Positions 30,165 through 37,586 of a DNA stretch of 64,000 nucleotides are shown piece after piece (position 1 is the stretch's first letter; the number at the start of each line of letters is the position of its first letter). Made by a program: the position numbers and the translations under genes. Source of the stretch: Thauera butanivorans NBRC 103042 (lineage in GTDB: Bacteria > Pseudomonadota > Gammaproteobacteria > Burkholderiales > Rhodocyclaceae); assembly GCF_001591165.1 (NCBI RefSeq), contig NZ_BCUG01000023.1:27585-91584 (forward strand). Reading direction: 5' to 3'. Below the pieces are notes generated by a model that was given only the letters and a program-made list of their open reading frames with translations, was not told the origin of the DNA and searched no databases.

Positions 30165-31621
30165 TGCGCCGCGTGATAGTGCTGGGCGCGCTCTTGGCCG
30201 CACTCGTGCCTGGTCTCGTTTTTGCGCTCTTTCCGATCGCGCTCCTGCCTGGTGTGGCTCTCGTGTTTGAAAGTGGCACCTTGGCGGCTTCTTACGCTGC
30301 GGCCATTGCGCTCGTTGGCTCTGCGATCGCTTGGTTGCATTTCCAGCCATCACCGCCGCCGCCTTCTGCTTTGCCGTCCCGGAAAGTCTCCGTGCGTTTC
30401 GATCAAAGCGAGGTTGTGATCGTTCCGCCTGGTTCGTACAGTTCCGAATACTCGCCGGGCCAAATCCAGATATTGCCTAATTACGCGGTGCCGGCCAGTC
30501 CATCGGCTGTTACGTCGTGGGCGAATAACACGCAATATCAAGGCTCGGAAAGTCAGTTGCGCAACGTCTTTAGATGCACCGTCGGACAAGGTTGTACGGA
30601 GAACGTCGGAACACGTTTGCGGAATGAGCGCGACTGGGTTCATGAGTCGGCCGGCCGCTATCTCATGTTCACGTTCAATAGCACCGTCGTCAAAATCGAT
30701 CCGCACAATGTTGCAAGTATCGATGGCGCCTCGCTGCCGGAGTTCGGCGGCTGCCCGCCTGGTTACGGTTATTTCAATGGCGGCTCGCAATCGTGCGAGG
30801 AACCAAATCCCGATGATGGGCGAATCGCGCAGCAATCCGACGGCGTGTGTGCCTATATCTACGACGCCGATGGAAAGCGCCTTGCCATCGATCCAGCCAA
30901 TTACCTGGAGCATGGAGCGGGAATCGGTCAGCACACCTATCTGACGGACCCGGATTGCTATGGCCGGCCTCAGACTGTCACAAAGCTGGAAATGGGGCAG
31001 GGCGATCACACCGCCACCGTCGAGGTTCTGCCCTCTGGTTTCGTTGCCGTCACGGAAAACAAAACCGATTCCGATAATCGCGTCATCACGACCGGCTATT
31101 CCATCAGGCCGGACGGTGCCGATATGAAACTCGACGGCGGAACGTACAACAACGTACTCGATCCCGGAACCGGCCCCGGCGACGGCGGAGCCGGCGACGG
31201 GGACGGGACCGGGAATGGCTCTGGTGGAAACTCGGGCGGAACATGCGGCGGAACAGGTCAGCCAGCATGCAAAATCGATGATTCCGGTTTCGCTGGTGCC
31301 GATGCCGGCACCGGACTGGATGATGCGCTCTCCGCCATTGATGCCCGCTCGGATGCGTTGGGGGACTTCGCCGATTCGGATATCGGCGTCGGCTGGGACT
31401 GGTTGCCGTCACTGATGCCTGGTGTGCAGCTTGAATGCACCGCGCTGGTATTCGAACCGGCGATCACACACGGCCCGGCGGCGGGTCTGGGCGGTTCATA
31501 CGAGCTCGACATCTGCGACAAGCTCGGCACCGTGCGCGAAATCATCGGCTGGCTGTTCGGCCTCTTCACCGTCTTCTACGTCTGGCGCAAGTTCGCCAAT
31601 TCCAACGGGGGCATGTCATGA
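30164..31621 (+). CDS. Phage adsorption protein (pIII/TspB-like)
   Basis: 485 residues from the ATG at 30164, which overlaps the preceding stop. A signal/membrane segment of about 50 residues is followed by a polar beta-rich region with paired cysteines, a Gly-rich linker around residues 335-365 (GDGGAGDGDGTGNGSGG), and a C-terminal domain ending in one membrane helix (IIGWLFGLFTVFYVWRKF). The Gly-rich linker plus C-terminal anchor is the pIII architecture. The C-terminus also resembles the TspB-like proteins of Neisseria filamentous phages. It should sit at the virion tip and bind the host receptor. Confidence 0.78.
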   Translation: MRRVIVLGALLAALVPGLVFALFPIALLPGVALVFESGTLAASYAAAIALVGSAIAWLHFQPSPPPPSALPSRKVSVRFDQSEVVIVPPGSYSSEYSPGQIQILPNYAVPASPSAVTSWANNTQYQGSESQLRNVFRCTVGQGCTENVGTRLRNERDWVHESAGRYLMFTFNSTVVKIDPHNVASIDGASLPEFGGCPPGYGYFNGGSQSCEEPNPDDGRIAQQSDGVCAYIYDADGKRLAIDPANYLEHGAGIGQHTYLTDPDCYGRPQTVTKLEMGQGDHTATVEVLPSGFVAVTENKTDSDNRVITTGYSIRPDGADMKLDGGTYNNVLDPGTGPGDGGAGDGDGTGNGSGGNSGGTCGGTGQPACKIDDSGFAGADAGTGLDDALSAIDARSDALGDFADSDIGVGWDWLPSLMPGVQLECTALVFEPAITHGPAAGLGGSYELDICDKLGTVREIIGWLFGLFTVFYVWRKFANSNGGMS

Positions 31622-31941
31622 CCTACCTGGCGCAGTTCCTCATTTCCATCTTCGGCGGTCTCTTTACCTGGCTCGCTCAATACTTCACCCGCAAGACCGC
31701 GATGGCCTTGACGCTGGTCGCGACCGGCCTGGCGATGACCACGACCTTCTATCTGTCGATCAAGCTGCTGGTGACTGGCGTCGTCGGCGCGATCTCGAAC
31801 CAATACCTGCTCATGGGCTTCTGGGCCTTGTGGCCTGATAACGCCGATGTCTGCATCGCCGCCTGCCTGTCGGCCGACGTGGGCGCGTTCGTGTATCGCT
31901 ACAAGATGAAGATGATGCAGATGATCACGGCTTCGTCATGA
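31618..31941 (+). CDS. DUF2523-type phage membrane protein (pVI-like)
   Basis: 107 residues from the ATG at 31618, overlapping the pIII-like stop. There are two or three membrane helices (FLISIFGGLFTWLAQYF, ALTLVATGLAMTTTFYL, and a region near residues 80-95). It has the position and topology of the DUF2523 proteins that occupy the gene VI slot between pIII and Zot in many proteobacterial inoviruses. The stop overlaps the Zot ATG. Confidence 0.75.
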   Translation: MTYLAQFLISIFGGLFTWLAQYFTRKTAMALTLVATGLAMTTTFYLSIKLLVTGVVGAISNQYLLMGFWALWPDNADVCIAACLSADVGAFVYRYKMKMMQMITASS

Positions 31942-32927
31942 CCGAGGCGGTTTTGCTGTCCGGCAAGCGAGGCGCCGGCAAATCCATCACCGCCTGCCGG
32001 CTCATGGCGGACTATGTGCGCCAGGGCCGGCCGGTTGCCACGAACATGGACATCCGCCTCGACAAGATGGCGCGGCCCTGGTCGCGTCTCGTGTGCTGGC
32101 GCCTGCCGGATCACCCGACGGCGGCGGACTTCGAGCTGTTGCCGCCGGGCAATCCGAATCCTGTCGATGAAGGCCGTAACGGCCTGATCGTGCTCGATGA
32201 GGTCGGTACCTTCCTGAACTCGCGCGACTGGCAGGCCAAGGATCGCAAGTTGCTGATTTCCTGGCTGCTGCACTCGCGCAAGTTCGGCTGGGATTTGATC
32301 CTGATCGCCCAGCATCCGCGCCTGGTCGATGCCCAGATTCGGGATGCGCTGTGCGACGTGCATGCCAGCGCCAAGCGTGCGGACAAGCTCACGGTGCCGG
32401 TGGTCGGCGCGGTGGCGAAGTTCATCACCGGCAAGCCGCTCAAGCTGCCGCGCGCCCACGTCGTCACCTTCCGCTACGGCTTCCTGCCGCAAGCGCCGGT
32501 CATGCACGTGCTGTGGTTCTCCGGCACGGAATACGGCGCCATGTACGACTCGCTGCAGAAGATCAGCGCCGAAGGGCAGCAAGGCGTCTCCAGCTACCTG
32601 CCCGCCTGGCACCTGAAGGGAAGGCATATGAAAAAAATCGAGATGTACCGGGGCGTGGCGCTGTCGGCCTTCGTCCTCGGGGCGATGGTCGGCGTGCTCG
32701 GCGGCTTCATGGCGTCCTGGCTGTCGGACGGCGATCCGGCGCCCGCCGCTGCCGTCCAGTCGGAAAGGATCGAGGCCTCGGTGCACGTCAATGGGGTGAT
32801 TTCGTCGGCCAGCGGGATGGCCGTATCGTTGTCGGATGGCCGTATCGCGCCGGTCGAAGCCTCGCGTTTCGATCCGTCTGGCGTGCTCTATCAAGTGGGG
32901 GGCGTATGGTTTCGCGAAAGAAAATGA
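31938..32927 (+). CDS. zot: Zot-like phage assembly ATPase (pI-like)
   Basis: 329 residues. Walker A is GKRGAGKS at residues 9-16 and Walker B lies near LIVLDEVG (about 80). A single membrane helix (about 238-262, ALSAFVLGAMVGVLGGFMASWL) is followed by a small periplasmic domain. This is the pI/Zot layout: an inner-membrane ATPase that drives virion extrusion through the secretin. The secretin gene begins inside its 3' end. Confidence 0.9.
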   Translation: MTEAVLLSGKRGAGKSITACRLMADYVRQGRPVATNMDIRLDKMARPWSRLVCWRLPDHPTAADFELLPPGNPNPVDEGRNGLIVLDEVGTFLNSRDWQAKDRKLLISWLLHSRKFGWDLILIAQHPRLVDAQIRDALCDVHASAKRADKLTVPVVGAVAKFITGKPLKLPRAHVVTFRYGFLPQAPVMHVLWFSGTEYGAMYDSLQKISAEGQQGVSSYLPAWHLKGRHMKKIEMYRGVALSAFVLGAMVGVLGGFMASWLSDGDPAPAAAVQSERIEASVHVNGVISSASGMAVSLSDGRIAPVEASRFDPSGVLYQVGGVWFRERK

Positions 32928-34138
32928 TCGCCGGCATGGCCTGCCTGGCCTTCGCGCACTCGGCGTTCGCCGTGTCCTTCCAGTTCCGCGACCTGCCCTT
33001 GCCGCAGTTCGTGCATGCCGTGTTCGGCCAGGTGCTCAAGCGCGATTACGTCATGGCGCCATCGGTGTCACAGTCCTCGCAACTGGTGACGCTCGCGGTA
33101 TCCGACATCGACGACGCCAAGGCGGTGGCGCTGCTGTCGTCTGTCTTCGAGGCGCACGGCGTGGCGTTGATCGAGCGGCAAGGCGTGATTTTCCTGGAAC
33201 AGCGAGGCGCAGCGCCGGCCGCTGGCGGCGCCGTGGCCGACGTGGCGCCGGTCATTACCTCTGCCGCGGAGGTGTCGCCGCTGCCTGTGCTGGCCTTCGA
33301 TACCGCTGCCGCGGTCGAGGTCTGGCGACCGCGTTACCGCTCGGCCGACTTCCTCGCGGTCGTGGCTCGCTTCGCCGGCGCTTCGGTGCTGCAGGCCGAT
33401 GGCCTGATGCTCGATTCCGTCGTGTATTCGGTGCCAGAGGCGTTGCGCGACCGCGTCGCCGATGCGCTCCGGGCGGCCGACGTTGCGCCGATGGCGGTCC
33501 GCCTGCGGGCGGCCATGATCGAGGTCACGACCTCCGATGACCGCTCGATGTCGCTGACGGGCGTGCTCAATCTGCTGTCAGGCAAGCTTGGCGTGAGCTT
33601 TGGCGCGACCTCGGTCTCCGGTGGCGCCTCGATCTCGTTCAGGAACGTGAGCATTGATGCCATCCTTGCGGCGGTCGAAGGCGACTCCCGCTTCCGCTAC
33701 GTCGCCGAACCTTCCTTGCGCGTGCTCGATGGCCAGATCGCGCGCCTGATGGTCGGCTCGGAAGTGCCGGTGCGTGGATCCACCGTCGTCGATCGCTCGG
33801 GCAATCCGGTGCAGGCGGTGGAATACCGCTCTGCCGGCGTACAGCTCACGGTCGAGCCGCGCATTTTCGAGGAACTGATCGTGGCCAAGGTCTCGCAGGA
33901 AATCAGTTCTTTTGCCGTCACCACCACCAGCGGCATCGACTCGCCGACGATGATGAAGCGCTCGGCCTCGACCGTGATCGATCTGCGTCCCGGTGAAGTC
34001 GTGGCGCTGGCCGGTCTCGACGAAACGCGCGAAACCTCGACCCGCTCGGGCCTGTCCTGGCTCCCGTTCGACTTCTCGCGCTCGGGCTCGAATGCCCGAT
34101 CTCAAATTCTGCTGTTCCTGCAGGCGGAAGCAAGCTGA
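32906..34138 (+). CDS. Phage secretin (pIV-like, T2SS GspD family)
   Basis: 410 residues from the ATG at 32906, preceded by a G-rich ribosome site. An ATG at 32924 overlaps the zot stop and is the alternative. The signal peptide is MVSRKKMIAGMACLAFAHSAFA. N-terminal N0/N1-type domains (FRDLPLPQFVHAVFGQVL) lead to the secretin core with the VEYRSAGVQLTVEPRI and RSASTVIDLRPGEVVALAGL blocks. It would form the outer-membrane exit channel. The last roughly 100 residues are duplicated at about 37842-38153. Confidence 0.9.
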   Translation: MVSRKKMIAGMACLAFAHSAFAVSFQFRDLPLPQFVHAVFGQVLKRDYVMAPSVSQSSQLVTLAVSDIDDAKAVALLSSVFEAHGVALIERQGVIFLEQRGAAPAAGGAVADVAPVITSAAEVSPLPVLAFDTAAAVEVWRPRYRSADFLAVVARFAGASVLQADGLMLDSVVYSVPEALRDRVADALRAADVAPMAVRLRAAMIEVTTSDDRSMSLTGVLNLLSGKLGVSFGATSVSGGASISFRNVSIDAILAAVEGDSRFRYVAEPSLRVLDGQIARLMVGSEVPVRGSTVVDRSGNPVQAVEYRSAGVQLTVEPRIFEELIVAKVSQEISSFAVTTTSGIDSPTMMKRSASTVIDLRPGEVVALAGLDETRETSTRSGLSWLPFDFSRSGSNARSQILLFLQAEAS

Positions 34139-34148
34139 TGGAGAAAGC

Positions 34149-34173
34149 AAAAGGCCCGGAACCGGGCCTTTTT
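34149..34173 (+). terminator. Terminator after the phage secretin
   Basis: AAGGCCCGG-AA-CCGGGCCTT at 34151-34170 is followed by TTT and preceded by AA. It ends the structural operon and can also act for the convergent DUF1640-like gene. An identical copy lies in the remnant at about 38164-38188. Confidence 0.88.
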
Positions 34174-34235
34174 GGTGACAGGTGGTGACGTTGGAACGCT
34201 GGCGCCGGCTCGGCCGACGTGGGCGCTGTCACCAA
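34172..34235. repeat. TTGGTGACA/TGTCACCAA inverted repeat, copy 1
   Basis: TTGGTGACA at 34172-34180 pairs with TGTCACCAA at 34227-34235. A second TGGTGAC lies at 34183-34189. It separates the secretin terminator from the end of the DUF1640-like gene. It is the longest member of a family of six in the prophage cargo region. Confidence 0.75.
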
Positions 34236-34514
34236 TTAGCTGATCAGCTTGACCAGCGCGGTGACTAATCCGGCTTGGGCGAGCAGCAGCCCGGCTATCC
34301 ACTTGATGATGTCGGCTTTTGCGTCGGAGATTTTGGTTTCGATCTCTGCCCGGAGGATGTTGACGTCCTCTTTCGTGGCGAGGCTCCGCATCTCGACCAG
34401 ATCGCCCAGGGCGTCGCGCAAGGCTTCCGCCTCCGCCTTGGCCTGCTTCTCGGGCAGGCCTGCGGCGGTGAGGCGCTCGACGTACTTCAGGGTATCGAAG
34501 GTGATGGCGGACAT
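34236..34514 (-). CDS. DUF1640-like coiled-coil membrane protein (phage cargo)
   Basis: 92 residues. The start MSAITFDTLKYVERLTAAGLPEKQAKA is the conserved opening of the DUF1640/CCDC90-like family. A coiled coil with DLVEMRSLATKEDVNILRAEIETKI and a C-terminal membrane helix (IAGLLLAQAGLVTALVKLI) follow. The role in bacteria is unknown. It is on the strand opposite to the structural genes, flanked by two TTGGTGACA inverted repeats. A diverged copy (99 residues) lies at 38251-38550. Confidence 0.75.
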   Translation of the reverse strand: MSAITFDTLKYVERLTAAGLPEKQAKAEAEALRDALGDLVEMRSLATKEDVNILRAEIETKISDAKADIIKWIAGLLLAQAGLVTALVKLIS

Positions 34515-34524
34515 TCTGTTTTCC

Positions 34525-35055
34525 TCAAATTGGTGACAAATGCAGCTGCTCGATCGCGGGTTTTGTCACCAATGCGGAGTCTAGCCCATTGGTGACAGAT
34601 TCCCTACCTGGTCGCGCTCCGCTGTCACCATCGACTGCGGCTGATGGTGACAGTTTCGCACCTGGTGCAGCGGCTGCCGTCACCAAGTCCAACGGCGCCA
34701 GGCGCTCCAGGTCACGGATCATCGATTCCAGTTGGTAATGCACCGCGTCGAGCGTGCGTTCGATCCGCGCCGTCTCTGCCTCAAGCGCATCATGGTTCTT
34801 CGCGTTCTCGACCTTCTTCAGGGCCTCGGCGACGCGGGCAGGGGCTGCGCCGATGTATTCGCGCACGCGCTCGCCGTCCTGGCTGGGGTGGATCAGGTAC
34901 AGATACTTGCCGGCCCGCCAGTGCGGCGTTGCGTAGATGCGTCCCTCATCTGCGAGCCGCTGAATCTCGTGCCGGTTGTGGCTGGCCAACTGGATGCGGT
35001 CGAGCAGCAGTGACTGCATCCAGTGCGCCCGTTCGAGCAGTTTTGCCGCATCCAT
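34525..35055 (-). CDS. Unknown cargo protein; C-terminus encoded by inverted repeats
   Basis: 176 residues, no recognised family. The central part (RIQLASHNRHEIQRLADEGRIYATPHWRAGKYLYLIHP) looks like a small DNA- or nucleic-acid-type fold with basic and aromatic residues, followed by a helical or coiled segment to about residue 125. The last roughly 50 residues (from LVTAAAAPG) are Ser/Ala/Gly-rich and are encoded by three consecutive TGGTGACA inverted repeats, so this tail looks acquired by repeat insertion. It lies 2 bp after the KfrA-like gene and is probably cotranscribed with it. Confidence 0.6.
   Translation of the reverse strand: MDAAKLLERAHWMQSLLLDRIQLASHNRHEIQRLADEGRIYATPHWRAGKYLYLIHPSQDGERVREYIGAAPARVAEALKKVENAKNHDALEAETARIERTLDAVHYQLESMIRDLERLAPLDLVTAAAAPGAKLSPSAAVDGDSGARPGRESVTNGLDSALVTKPAIEQLHLSPI
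34530..34572. repeat. TTGGTGACA/TGTCACCAA inverted repeat, copy 2
   Basis: TTGGTGACA at 34530-34538 pairs with TGTCACCAA at 34564-34572, with a 25 nt spacer. It overlaps the 3' end of the 176-residue cargo gene, just upstream of the DUF1640-like start codon. Confidence 0.8.
34589..34630. repeat. TTGGTGACA/TGTCACCA inverted repeat, copy 3
   Basis: TTGGTGACA at 34589-34597 pairs with TGTCACCA at 34623-34630. It lies inside the coding sequence for the low-complexity tail of the 176-residue protein. Confidence 0.8.
34645..34686. repeat. TGGTGACA/GTCACCAA inverted repeat, copy 4
   Basis: TGGTGACA at 34645-34652 pairs with GTCACCA within 34678-34686. It is the third repeat in a row inside the same gene tail. 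In the remnant the left arm is mutated to TGGCGACA. Confidence 0.7.
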
Positions 35056-35057
35056 GA

Positions 35058-35720
35058 TCAGCCCTCCGGATTGGTGACAGAAGGATCTGTCCTGGTGCTC
35101 GATTTGTCACCATTTCCCGTTTTCGCCTTCTTCGCCGTCGGCTTCTCGGGGTGTGTGGTGGGTTGCAGGCGCTCAATAACAGCCTCCAGGGCCTCTATGC
35201 GCCCTTTCAGGCGCTCGGACATGCCTCGGGATGCATCCGCCTCTTCGCGGGCCGTCTGCGCCGTTCTGGCGCGTTCTTCGGCTATTGCGTAGGCCTTCGC
35301 CCGTTCCTCGACGATGGCCGCATTCTCGACCTGCAGCCGCCTGACCGTTTCCCGCTCTTCGTCCAGATCGGCCGTCACCGCGTCAGCCAGCCGGATGGCT
35401 TCATCGCGTTCGGCCTCGATCTGGGCGCGCTCGGCCGCCCATGCATCGCGCTCTGCCTGGAACTGCTCGCCCGCGATCCGCATCGCGATCGCGAACAGGT
35501 CCGCCCCGGCCTGGACGATCCGATCCTCGAATTCAGCCGGTACCGGCGCCAGTTCGTCGCCGTCGCTGGCTTCCGGCTCGACCCATTCCTTGAGTGCGGC
35601 CGTGATCGTCGTGTATGACCCGGTGCCCAGGCGCTTCCGAACCTCGACGGCGGACGGCTTCTCTCCGCCCGCGTTGATTTCGTTCGCCACCCGCCACACG
35701 TCCTGTTTCGTGATCGCCAT
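35058..35720 (-). CDS. KfrA-like DNA-binding coiled-coil protein
   Basis: 220 residues. The N-terminal domain (MAITKQDVWRVANEINAGGEKPSAVEVRKRLGTGSYTTI) is a winged-helix/HTH of the KfrA_N type. It is followed by a long Ala/Glu/Arg coiled coil from about residue 85 to 185 (WAAERAQIEAERDEAIRLAD). KfrA proteins are plasmid-borne autoregulators linked to segregation. Here it leads a minus-strand cargo operon and has a GTAAT-repeat operator immediately upstream. The C-terminal tail (KSSTRTDPSVTNPEG) is encoded by repeat copy 5. Confidence 0.8.
   Translation of the reverse strand: MAITKQDVWRVANEINAGGEKPSAVEVRKRLGTGSYTTITAALKEWVEPEASDGDELAPVPAEFEDRIVQAGADLFAIAMRIAGEQFQAERDAWAAERAQIEAERDEAIRLADAVTADLDEERETVRRLQVENAAIVEERAKAYAIAEERARTAQTAREEADASRGMSERLKGRIEALEAVIERLQPTTHPEKPTAKKAKTGNGDKSSTRTDPSVTNPEG
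35071..35112. repeat. TTGGTGACA/TGTCACCA inverted repeat, copy 5
   Basis: TTGGTGACA at 35071-35079 pairs with TGTCACCA at 35105-35112. It encodes the last residues of the KfrA-like protein, directly before the start of the 176-residue gene. Confidence 0.8.
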
Positions 35721-35730
35721 GATTCACTCC

Positions 35731-35775
35731 GTAATGTAAAAATGTAATGTAATAACGTAATTACGTAATCGTAAT
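35731..35775. promoter_or_regulatory. GTAAT-repeat operator upstream of the KfrA-like gene
   Basis: An AT-rich island in a GC-rich context contains five or six GTAAT/CGTAAT units and a perfect palindrome ACGTAATTACGT at 35755-35766. It lies 10-55 bp upstream of the KfrA-like ATG, where autoregulatory KfrA sites are found. Binding is inferred from position and repetition. Confidence 0.6.
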
Positions 35776-36159
35776 ACTCGGCCCGGTTTCAGCCAGGCCA
35801 TTCACCGCCACCGCCTGAACTCCCGAAAGGTTTTGCCGTTGAAACCACCGGGGCCGTGGAGCTTGAGCCCGGCGTTGAACTTCCTGCCTGCCTTCACTCC
35901 GCGCCCTCCGGTTACCACCGTCCGCCGCATCGCCGTCGCCCTTGGCGTCCTGGACCGACCCGACAAAGGGGTGTCAAGGTCGCGCTTGCGCGCCCGCGAA
36001 GCGGGTTGCCTTGACACCCCGACTCGGGGCGGTACTGGTCGCCAAACAGGGGCGACGGCGATGCGGCGGCAGGAAACCGTATGTCGGAGCGATGGCAGGC
36101 AGGCTCAGGCCGGACTTGTCCGGCCTCTGACTGAAGCCCCGCAGGGGCGGGCGGCTTTT
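35776..36159. other. Non-coding region between KfrA-like gene and integrase, with long hairpin
   Basis: About 380 bp with no credible gene. GGGGTGTCAAGG (35968-35979) and CCTTGACACCCC (36009-36020) form a perfect 12 bp stem. Within its loop, CCCGC-GAA-GCGGG (about 35993-36005) forms a second hairpin. Such a nested structure could be an extruding origin, packaging signal or transposon-like end. Short frames across it are compositionally unlike the neighbouring genes. Confidence 0.5.
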
Positions 36160-36208
36160 CCATTGGTGACAGATCGAGCGCCAGGACAGCGCCATCTGTC
36201 ACCAATGG
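36160..36208. repeat. TTGGTGACA/TGTCACCAA inverted repeat, copy 6 (15 bp arms)
   Basis: CCATTGGTGACAGAT at 36160-36174 and its exact reverse complement at 36194-36208 enclose 19 nt. This is the most perfect member of the family and lies 34 bp upstream of the integrase start. Confidence 0.85.
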
Positions 36209-36241
36209 AAGTCGTTGCCGTTCCGATGGCAACATATACGC

Positions 36242-37099
36242 ATGACATTCGACGAAGCCATAGCCGAATACCTGGCGGCCCGCCGACATCGGCAACAAGA
36301 CTCCGAGCGCGACAGATACACCCTCAAGCACCTGCAAACCCATTTCCAGGGCAAACGGCTTGCGGGGCTCAGGCGTATCCAGATCAGGGCTTACATCAAT
36401 GCCCGCCTGGATGCCGGCGTGAAGCTCTCGACGGTGAGGCGAGAACTCCGCCTCTTCTGCGCAGCGATCAACTTCGTTCGCGTTGAATACGATCTCCACG
36501 ACCTGCCGAACCCGGTCGCCCGCCTGCGGCTCGCCAAGCCCGAGCCGCGCGTGCGCTGGATCACACGAGAGCAAGCCATCAGCCTGGTGAAGGAAGCCGA
36601 ACGCGATGCGCCCCGGCCGCACCTCGCAGTGTTCATCCGTCTGGCACTCAACACCGGCTGCAGGCGTGGCGAGCTGCTGAACCTCGAATGGAGCCGCGTC
36701 GATCTCGAACGGGGCTGCTTCCTGCTCGAAGCGCATCACACCAAGGGAAGGCGCCGCCGGCTCGTACCGCTGAACGCCGGAGCGATCGAAGCGCTACGCA
36801 CGCTGGCAGACTGGCAAAAGGAGAGGGAATTGCAAACGCCGTGGGTATTCGGCTGGGAACGGGGAAAAATCACCACGTTCAAGACCGCATGGACATCAGC
36901 GCTCAAGCGCGCCGGAATCGAGAACTTCAGAATCCATGACTTGCGCCATACGTTCGCAAGCTGGCTGGTGATGAAGGGGGAGTCGATCTACGTCGTGAAG
37001 GAACTGCTCGGGCATGCGTGCATCACGCAAACAGAAATCTATGCTCACCTCGCCCCCAGCCAGGGAGCTGCCGCAGTGCAGCGCCTAGAGCCCTTCTGA
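36242..37099 (+). CDS. int: Phage tyrosine recombinase (integrase)
   Basis: 285 residues from the ATG at 36242; an in-frame TTG at 36215 is less likely. The N-terminal SAM-like core-binding domain (about residues 1-95) is followed by the catalytic domain with Arg141 in NTGCRRGE, H232-x-x-R235 in HDLRHTF, His258 in LLGHA and nucleophile Tyr267 in EIYAHL. All catalytic residues are present. It lies 31 bp from the right attachment core, as expected for an integrase using the tRNA-Arg site. Confidence 0.93.
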   Translation: MTFDEAIAEYLAARRHRQQDSERDRYTLKHLQTHFQGKRLAGLRRIQIRAYINARLDAGVKLSTVRRELRLFCAAINFVRVEYDLHDLPNPVARLRLAKPEPRVRWITREQAISLVKEAERDAPRPHLAVFIRLALNTGCRRGELLNLEWSRVDLERGCFLLEAHHTKGRRRRLVPLNAGAIEALRTLADWQKERELQTPWVFGWERGKITTFKTAWTSALKRAGIENFRIHDLRHTFASWLVMKGESIYVVKELLGHACITQTEIYAHLAPSQGAAAVQRLEPF

Positions 37100-37469
37100 G
37101 CCTACAGATATACCCAAAATGGGTAGTCTGCTCCGAAGGCAGGGGTCGGACGTTCGAATCGTCTCGGGCGCGCCATATTCCAAGCGGTCCTCCAGTTCTC
37201 TGGCGGGCCGCTTTTGCTTTGTGCTCCCAGAACGCGCGCTTGGTCGTGTCTTTCTCCCGCTCGGCGTTCGCCTGGGCGATGACTTCCAATTCGTCGATAT
37301 CGAGCAGCTCCGCAACGCGGGCGGCGGTGTAGTCGTCGATTACCCGCTGCTCTCCTTGGTCGTATCGCGTAAGAGCCGGCCGGCTCAATCCAAGCGCGCG
37401 CGCGAGTTCGGCGTTTGTTTTTGCCTCTAGCTTCCTCTTCGCTGCCTTTAGGTATTCCTGAGTGTTCAT
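37023..37469 (-). CDS. Second copy of the phage repressor-like HTH protein
   Basis: 148 residues from the ATG at 37469. The first about 100 residues are nearly identical to the copy at 27011-27367. After the attachment core the sequence continues antisense to the integrase 3' end (tail EQTTHFGYICRLRRALG...). Phage right end, core and phage left end are joined here exactly as in a circular phage genome, so this longer form should be the one encoded by the free replicative form. The divergent operator repeats are partly degraded. Confidence 0.7.
   Translation of the reverse strand: MNTQEYLKAAKRKLEAKTNAELARALGLSRPALTRYDQGEQRVIDDYTAARVAELLDIDELEVIAQANAEREKDTTKRAFWEHKAKAARQRTGGPLGIWRARDDSNVRPLPSEQTTHFGYICRLRRALGAALRQLPGWGRGEHRFLFA
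37131..37175 (+). repeat. Attachment core, junction copy between tandem prophages
   Basis: It is identical to 27032-27076. Here the integrase end of the complete prophage is on its left and the left end of the second prophage is on its right, so it has attP structure. It lacks the 5' half of the tRNA and does not encode a tRNA. Confidence 0.9.
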
Positions 37470-37586
37470 GGCTCTCTCCATCGGGACGGGGGGAACATAC
37501 GTCCGCTGTTGCCGCTTGATAACGTTGTTGCCGCATGGTTACGTTCGCATCGCTGTCACTTGAAAACGATGTCATAGGGGAATGTC

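Larger units (their letters stand above)
27032..37130 (+). mobile_element. Integrated filamentous (inovirus-type) prophage, complete copy
   Basis: About 10.1 kb bounded by direct repeats of the tRNA-Arg 3' half (27032-27076 and 37131-37175). It contains ssDNA-binding, II/X replication, major coat, pIII-like, DUF2523/pVI-like, Zot/pI and secretin/pIV genes in inovirus order, a minus-strand cargo module and a tyrosine integrase next to the right repeat. All of its core genes are open. The presence of its own secretin and integrase suggests a self-sufficient phage. A second truncated copy follows directly. Confidence 0.9.

Noticed and set aside
35802..36017. A 71-codon Arg-rich minus-strand frame before the integrase
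   Set aside because: It overlaps the long hairpin, has no convincing ribosome site and no similarity that I recognise.
34172..36208. CRISPR-like array formed by the repeated TTGGTGACA elements
   Set aside because: The units are inverted repeats with irregular distances (about 15 to 1090 bp apart) and there are no regular spacers or cas genes.
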